From: Deltaproteobacteria bacterium
Lineage (GTDB): Bacteria > Myxococcota > B64-G9
Direction of reading: 5' to 3'
NCBI GenBank assembly: GCA_030622135.1
Contig: JAUXGL010000015.1
Span: 1-39,410, forward strand
DNA length: 39,410 nucleotides
Positions 35,526 through 39,410 of the stretch are shown here, in pieces (position 1 is the first letter of the stretch; each line of letters begins with the position of its first letter). The notes below the pieces were generated by a model, which made no database searches, had not been told where the DNA came from, and was given only the letters and a program-made list of their open reading frames with translations. The position numbers and the translations under genes are program-made.

Positions 35526-35602
35526 GCACTTTTTACGAGCGCCTGGATCTCCCACCCCATTTCCGGTCGATCCCAATCTCCCGCGTAAAAAGGGACACTT
35601 AC

Positions 35603-35683
35603 ACCGTCCGTTTCACAAGCGTGCGCTTTTGTGCCGTCCGATGAAACGGACGGTATCGGACGGCGCAAAACCGCACACTTGCG
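35603..35683. repeat. Interlocking inverted repeats (pseudoknot-like) in the coaX-EF-G interval
   Basis: Two inverted repeats overlap. Pair A is a perfect 13-bp match, ACCGTCCGTTTCA (35603-35615) against 35642-35654. Pair B is 28 bases (35614-35641) against 35656-35683 with four mismatches, two of them G-U tolerant. The loop of B is almost exactly the right arm of A, and the left arm of B lies in the loop of A. The two stems therefore form a pseudoknot or exclude each other. CCGTCCG/CGGACGG occurs four times. This lies in the 357-base gene-free stretch 35526-35882; no ORF there is credible. Confidence 0.7.
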
Positions 35684-35706
35684 AGAGGACCACAAGTAAA
35701 TTATTT

Positions 35707-35756
35707 CACTAGTATAGTGGCACCGCGTATATTGAGTCCCCCTGAGAAGTCAATAT
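35707..35756. repeat. Two further small inverted repeats downstream of the interlocking pair
   Basis: CACTA (35707-35711) with TAGTG (35715-35719), loop GTA; and ATATTGA (35729-35735) with TCAATAT (35750-35756), a perfect 7-bp stem. They add to the structured character of 35526-35882. A remnant of a small mobile element or a structured RNA are both possible; neither is proven. Confidence 0.4.
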
Positions 35757-35809
35757 GTTATGTCGAAACGTAGGGGCACCAGTGGGAGATTGGGGGAGCG
35801 ACATCGGGG

Positions 35810-35838
35810 TTGACACCGAAAGCGCTCTGGCATAAGGT
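35810..35838 (+). promoter_or_regulatory. Promoter of the EF-G-like gene
   Basis: A perfect TTGACA (35810-35815) and TAAGGT (35833-35838) at 17-base spacing (CATAAG at 15 is an alternative). The expected start near 35845 leaves a leader of about 40 bases containing GGAGGG before the ATG at 35883. Confidence 0.55.
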
Positions 35839-35882
35839 TTATGACCTTTGAAATCATTGGGTATCTCCTCTTGGAGGGCAGA

Positions 35883-37967
35883 ATGAAGAAGTTCGATGTC
35901 AAGGATATTCGTAACGTCTCCCTGGTGGGTCACAAGGGCTGCGGCAAGACCTCGCTTGGCGAAGCTTTTCTCTACGTCGGGAGGGTCACGACCAGGCTGG
36001 GTAGCGTGGACGATCAGACGTCGACGCTCGACTTCGAGCCAGCGGAGATCGAACGAGGAATGACCATCAGTTCCTCGCTCGGCTACCTCGAATGGAAGAA
36101 GCACAAGATCAACTTCATCGACACCCCCGGAGACGGCAACTTCAGCTACGACACCCGCTTCTCCATGGCCGCGGCCGATGCGGCCCTGGTGGTGGTCAGC
36201 GCCCCGGACGGCGTGGAGGTGCAAACAGAAACGGTGTGGGACCGGGCCAGCGATCTCCAGATTCCCAGGGTGATCTTCATCAACAAAATGGACCGGGAGC
36301 GGGCCAATCCCGACAAGGCCCTCGACCAGATCCAATCCATACTATCCAACGATGCCATTCCCATCCAGCTGCCCATCGGGCGGGAGACCTCCTTCGAGGG
36401 AATAGTCGACGTGCTCACCGGGAAGGCCTACCGGTTCCCCCAAGACGGGTCCGGCGACATGAAAGCCGGCGACGTTCCCGCTGACCTGAAGGATGCCTTG
36501 AGCAAGGCACGGGAAGCCTTGATTGAGAAGATCGCCGAAAACGACGAGGCCCTGCTGGAGAAGTACCTGGATCAGGGCGAGCTCTCCGAGGAGGAGATCG
36601 CCCTGGGGTTTTCCCAGGCCATCCGTTCCAGAATGCTCTTTCCAGTGCTATACGGAAGCGCAACGCACAACATCGGCGTCCAGCCCCTGCTGGATTTCGT
36701 GACCGGCTTGCTACCCTCCCCCGACGAGCTTCCCGCGGTCAAGGGAACCATCCCGGGCGACAGCGAGGCCGAGCGGGCCCGCTCCGAAAAGGAACCGTTC
36801 TTCGCATTCGTATTCAAGACGGTGGACGCCCAGGGCGGGATCATGTCCGTCTTTAGGATCCTGTCCGGCCAACTGGCCGGCGACACCCAGGTGCTAAATC
36901 CCAACACCGAGACACAAGAACGCATCGGCTCACTGCTGGCGGTGATCGGCAAGAAGATGGAGCAGACCGGTGACGCCGTCGCGGGGGACATCGTCGCCGT
37001 GCTCAAGCTGAAGAAAACCCCAACCGGCCACACCCTGTGCGACAAGAAAAATCCGCTGCAGTTCTCCGCGCCCGAGCTACCGCCTCCGACGATCTCGTAC
37101 GCACTCAAGCCCAAGACCAAGGGAGACGAAGATAAGCTGGGCAACTGCCTCAACCGCCTGTTGGCCGAGGATCCCACCCTGCGGGTTGGCCGCCACGAGG
37201 ACACCCATGACTTCCTGCTCTCCGGAATGGGCGCGACCCACATCGACATCTCCGTCGGCCGGATGAAGCGACGCTTCGGCGTGGACGTGAACCTGGAAAC
37301 CCCCAAGGTCCCCTACCGGGAAACGATCACCAGGAAGGCCGAAGCCCAGGGGAAGCACAAGCGACAGACCGGCGGCCGCGGGCAATACGGCGACGTCTGG
37401 CTGGAGTTGTCGCCTTTATCCCGCGGCGAGAAGTTCGAGTTTGAAAACCGCATCAGAGGCGGCGTGGTGCCCCAGCAGTACATTCCCGCCGTGGAGAAGG
37501 GCGTGGTGGAAACCTTGCAGAAGGGCATCCTGGCCGGCTTCCCGGTGGTAGATATCAAGGTGGCCCTTTTCGACGGGTCCTTCCACGATGTGGATTCGTC
37601 GGAGATGGCCTTCAAGCGCGCAGCCAGCATGGGCTTCAAGGCATCCATGGAGAAGGCCGGTCCGGTACTCCTTGAGCCAATCTACAACATGGAGATCATC
37701 GTCCCCGAGGACAAAATGGGCGACATCATCGGGGATCTGAACAGCCGTCGCGGGCGTGTACAGGGAATGGACACCAAGGGCCGGCGCAGCATCATCAAGA
37801 CCCAGGTGCCTCTGGCGGAAGTGCTCATGTATGCCCCCGATCTCGATTCCCGCACCGGGGGCCGCGGCACATTCACCATGGAATTCTCCCATTACCAAGA
37901 GGTGCCCCACCAACTGGTAGAAAAGGTGGTCGCCCAGAACAAGCCCCAGAAAGAAGAAGAGGACTGA
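35883..37967 (+). CDS. EF-G-like translational GTPase (EF-G2 type)
   Basis: A protein of 694 residues. ATG 35883 is preceded by GGAGGG; an in-frame ATG at 35841 lies at the predicted transcript start and is not used. GTPase motifs are G1 GHKGCGKT (16-23, in place of the EF-G AHIDAGKT), RGMTIS (G2), DTPGDGNF (80-87, G3) and NKMD (134-137). Domain II, domain IV with RQTGGRGQYGDVW and a C-terminal EF-G/EF4-type fold follow. The conserved catalytic His of EF-G (DTPGH) is Asp here. Members of this EF-G-like group are usually paralogues of the housekeeping EF-G with roles that are not settled. The genome should carry a normal fusA elsewhere. Confidence 0.92.
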   Translation: MKKFDVKDIRNVSLVGHKGCGKTSLGEAFLYVGRVTTRLGSVDDQTSTLDFEPAEIERGMTISSSLGYLEWKKHKINFIDTPGDGNFSYDTRFSMAAADAALVVVSAPDGVEVQTETVWDRASDLQIPRVIFINKMDRERANPDKALDQIQSILSNDAIPIQLPIGRETSFEGIVDVLTGKAYRFPQDGSGDMKAGDVPADLKDALSKAREALIEKIAENDEALLEKYLDQGELSEEEIALGFSQAIRSRMLFPVLYGSATHNIGVQPLLDFVTGLLPSPDELPAVKGTIPGDSEAERARSEKEPFFAFVFKTVDAQGGIMSVFRILSGQLAGDTQVLNPNTETQERIGSLLAVIGKKMEQTGDAVAGDIVAVLKLKKTPTGHTLCDKKNPLQFSAPELPPPTISYALKPKTKGDEDKLGNCLNRLLAEDPTLRVGRHEDTHDFLLSGMGATHIDISVGRMKRRFGVDVNLETPKVPYRETITRKAEAQGKHKRQTGGRGQYGDVWLELSPLSRGEKFEFENRIRGGVVPQQYIPAVEKGVVETLQKGILAGFPVVDIKVALFDGSFHDVDSSEMAFKRAASMGFKASMEKAGPVLLEPIYNMEIIVPEDKMGDIIGDLNSRRGRVQGMDTKGRRSIIKTQVPLAEVLMYAPDLDSRTGGRGTFTMEFSHYQEVPHQLVEKVVAQNKPQKEEED

Positions 37968-38002
37968 GACCCGGGCGCCTCCGGTCGCCCGATGGGTAAG
38001 CC

Positions 38003-39106
38003 ATGAGCCCCTGCCCCATCCCCAGTACAGCCATCTCCCCGGCAGCCCGCAAGCACGTGGATCCGGAGTCCCCGCCTCCGGTGCGCCTGATGGCCGCGCG
38101 GGGCATGATTCCCATGGGCCCCAAGGACATGATCACAGTCCTGGTGTGCCTGAACTACGACGAGGACGACAAGATCGCAAAGTCGTCAACCAAGAGCTTA
38201 GCGGAGCTGCCCGAACGGATCCTCCAGGGAGGCCTGGCCGAGAACCTGCACCCCCTGGTTCTGGATCACATGGCCCGGGTATTCTCGGATAACGAGGGTC
38301 ACCTCGAAGCCATTCTACTCAACCAGCAGACCTCGGACGAGACCTACGCCTTTCTGGCCGACAAAGTGAGCGAGCGGCTGCTGGGCATCATCGTCGATAA
38401 CCAGGTGCGAATTCTCCGCCATCCGCCCATCGCCCAGGCCATCCTTGACAATCCCGGCGTCCTTAAATCCACCGTCGACAACCTCATGGACTTCGCCGTC
38501 CGGACCGGGATGAGCTTTAGGGGCCTAGACGCATTTGAGGAGGCCAAGGGCCGGATCTCCTCGGAACCCCGGGACGTGCAGGAGGAGACCCGGATCCAGC
38601 AGGTGGTGTTCGAGTCGCTGCCCGAGGACATGCTACTGGAGGAAGAAGACGACGACCCCGCTTCGGCGGAAGAGCACGAAAAGAAGAAGCGCAACATCCT
38701 GCAGCGTCTCCACACCATGACCCCCGGCCAAAAGATCGTTCTGGCGCAGAAGGGCAACAAGGCCGTCCGCATGACCTTGATCCGCGATGCCAACAAGGTG
38801 GTGGCCGTCGCCGCCATCAAGAACCCCGGCATCAGCGAGTCGGAGATCGTCGGCGTGGCCACCAGCCGGGCGGTAGCGGACGACGTCATCCGCATCATCT
38901 GCAACAACCGGGAGTGGATCCGCTCCTATGCGGTCAAGCTGGCCCTGGTCCAGAACCCCAAGACCCCCATCGCCTTCTCTATGCGTTTCCTGCAAGTGGT
39001 CCGCTCGCCGGACCTGAAGAAACTCGCCCAGAGCAAGAACATCCCCAGCACCCTGGCCTCCGCCGCCAAGAAGATCCTTTCCCGCCGCAGCGGCGGCCAC
39101 CGCTGA
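38003..39106 (+). CDS. Helical-repeat protein of unknown function downstream of EF-G-like GTPase
   Basis: A 367-residue, mostly alpha-helical protein. The N-terminus is low complexity with prolines, then AARGMIPMGPKDMITVLVCL. The C-terminal half has two or three HEAT/LRV-like repeats recognisable by NPG and NPKTP turns (e.g. AAIKNPGISESEIVGVATS, then NREWIRSYAVKLALVQNPKTP). An acidic stretch (LLEEEDDD) lies near residue 215. I do not recognise the family, though similar proteins seem common in deltaproteobacteria. It follows the EF-G-like gene after 35 bases, with no promoter or terminator seen between them, so it may be co-transcribed. The ATG at 38003 has only a weak GATGGG upstream; ATG 38090 is another candidate. 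Confidence 0.6.
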   Translation: MSPCPIPSTAISPAARKHVDPESPPPVRLMAARGMIPMGPKDMITVLVCLNYDEDDKIAKSSTKSLAELPERILQGGLAENLHPLVLDHMARVFSDNEGHLEAILLNQQTSDETYAFLADKVSERLLGIIVDNQVRILRHPPIAQAILDNPGVLKSTVDNLMDFAVRTGMSFRGLDAFEEAKGRISSEPRDVQEETRIQQVVFESLPEDMLLEEEDDDPASAEEHEKKKRNILQRLHTMTPGQKIVLAQKGNKAVRMTLIRDANKVVAVAAIKNPGISESEIVGVATSRAVADDVIRIICNNREWIRSYAVKLALVQNPKTPIAFSMRFLQVVRSPDLKKLAQSKNIPSTLASAAKKILSRRSGGHR

Positions 39107-39150
39107 CCCATATCCCCTGATAGTCGCAATAAACCGATTGGCAAGCAGTC

Positions 39151-39410
39151 TTACGTGTGGGCTTCGTCGGAATCGGAAGGAATGACCACGTCTTCCACTT
39201 CGTCCTTTGAAACCTGATCGGCTAAGAGGGTGAAAGCGATCTCCACTGCCTTGCGAGCCTTCTCCTTGATCCTCTCGTCACCCTTGATCTTCTCGTAGGC
39301 CTTGACCACCCGTTCTTCGTTGGCGGCCAGGTCCTTCTTCAAGACGGAGACCCGCCCTTCCAGTTTAGAAACGGTGTCGCGGGCGTCCTTGAGATCATCC
39401 TCCAACTGCG
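39151..39410 (-). CDS. C-terminal end of a long coiled-coil protein (partial, runs off right edge)
   Basis: The reading frame stays open to the window edge, so this is the last 86 codons of a longer gene. The in-frame TTG at 39405 is internal, as the preceding codon reads Q in a continuing heptad pattern. The sequence is a coiled coil (DLKDARDTVSKLEGRVSVLKK, then NEERVVKAYEKIKGDER) ending in a short AVEIAFTLL helix and an acidic tail. The shape resembles the C-terminus of FrzS/AglZ-type response-regulator coiled-coil proteins of myxobacteria, a tentative comparison. It is convergent with the helical-repeat gene, 44 bases apart. Confidence 0.65.
   Translation of the reverse strand, partial: QLEDDLKDARDTVSKLEGRVSVLKKDLAANEERVVKAYEKIKGDERIKEKARKAVEIAFTLLADQVSKDEVEDVVIPSDSDEAHT

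Noticed and set aside
39151-39405. Complete 84-residue protein starting at 39405
   Set aside because: The supposed start is a TTG in an uninterrupted coiled-coil frame that continues to the window edge, so it is the tail of a longer gene.

Overview
The window is G+C-rich bacterial chromosome with no phage, insertion sequence, CRISPR, tRNA or rRNA signal. The gene set suggests a deltaproteobacterial, Myxococcota-like lineage (inference, not a firm placement). The markers are a giant TPR protein, a stand-alone CpaF-type ATPase, a secreted NADase-type glycan-binding protein, a von Willebrand A lipoprotein, a PP2C-RecN-NAD kinase block, an EF-G-like second GTPase and a long coiled-coil protein at the right edge.

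Layout. Positions 1-9918 (minus) are one uninterrupted reading frame for a TPR protein of at least 3306 residues. It runs off the left edge and ends, as far as visible, in a degenerate M48-peptidase-like domain. A small plus-strand operon follows, with a two-TM protein and a HicB-like protein (10139-10964). Next are minus-strand genes for a glycan-binding secreted protein, a membrane protein and CpaF (10969-13801). A zinc-ribbon membrane protein and a likely toxin-antitoxin-type nucleotidyltransferase pair lie on plus (13926-15317).

From 26634 down to 15322 (minus) is a housekeeping block: PP2C phosphatase, M23 peptidase, SecA, then rpsB-tsf-pyrH-frr, a multi-TM protein, uppS, dxr and a TlpA-type thioredoxin. 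The usual cdsA between uppS and dxr, and rseP after dxr, are absent. recN, nadK and the vWA lipoprotein lie upstream on the same strand.

From 30675 on, plus-strand genes are rarA, a signal-peptide-bearing YidD-like protein, an MscS channel, type III pantothenate kinase (coaX), an EF-G-like GTPase and a helical-repeat protein. A minus-strand response regulator with a degenerate GGDEF domain is inserted among them. The only gene-free stretch above 300 bases (35526-35882) holds interlocking inverted repeats.

Points for a second look: the pseudo-peptidase end of the giant TPR protein; two intergenic elements built of four 7-base units per inverted arm; a pseudoknot-like repeat pair before the EF-G-like gene; several genes whose promoters place the transcript start at the start codon (leaderless); a GGDEF domain with a dead active site but an intact c-di-GMP-binding I-site; and a nucleotidyltransferase with a small overlapping partner.
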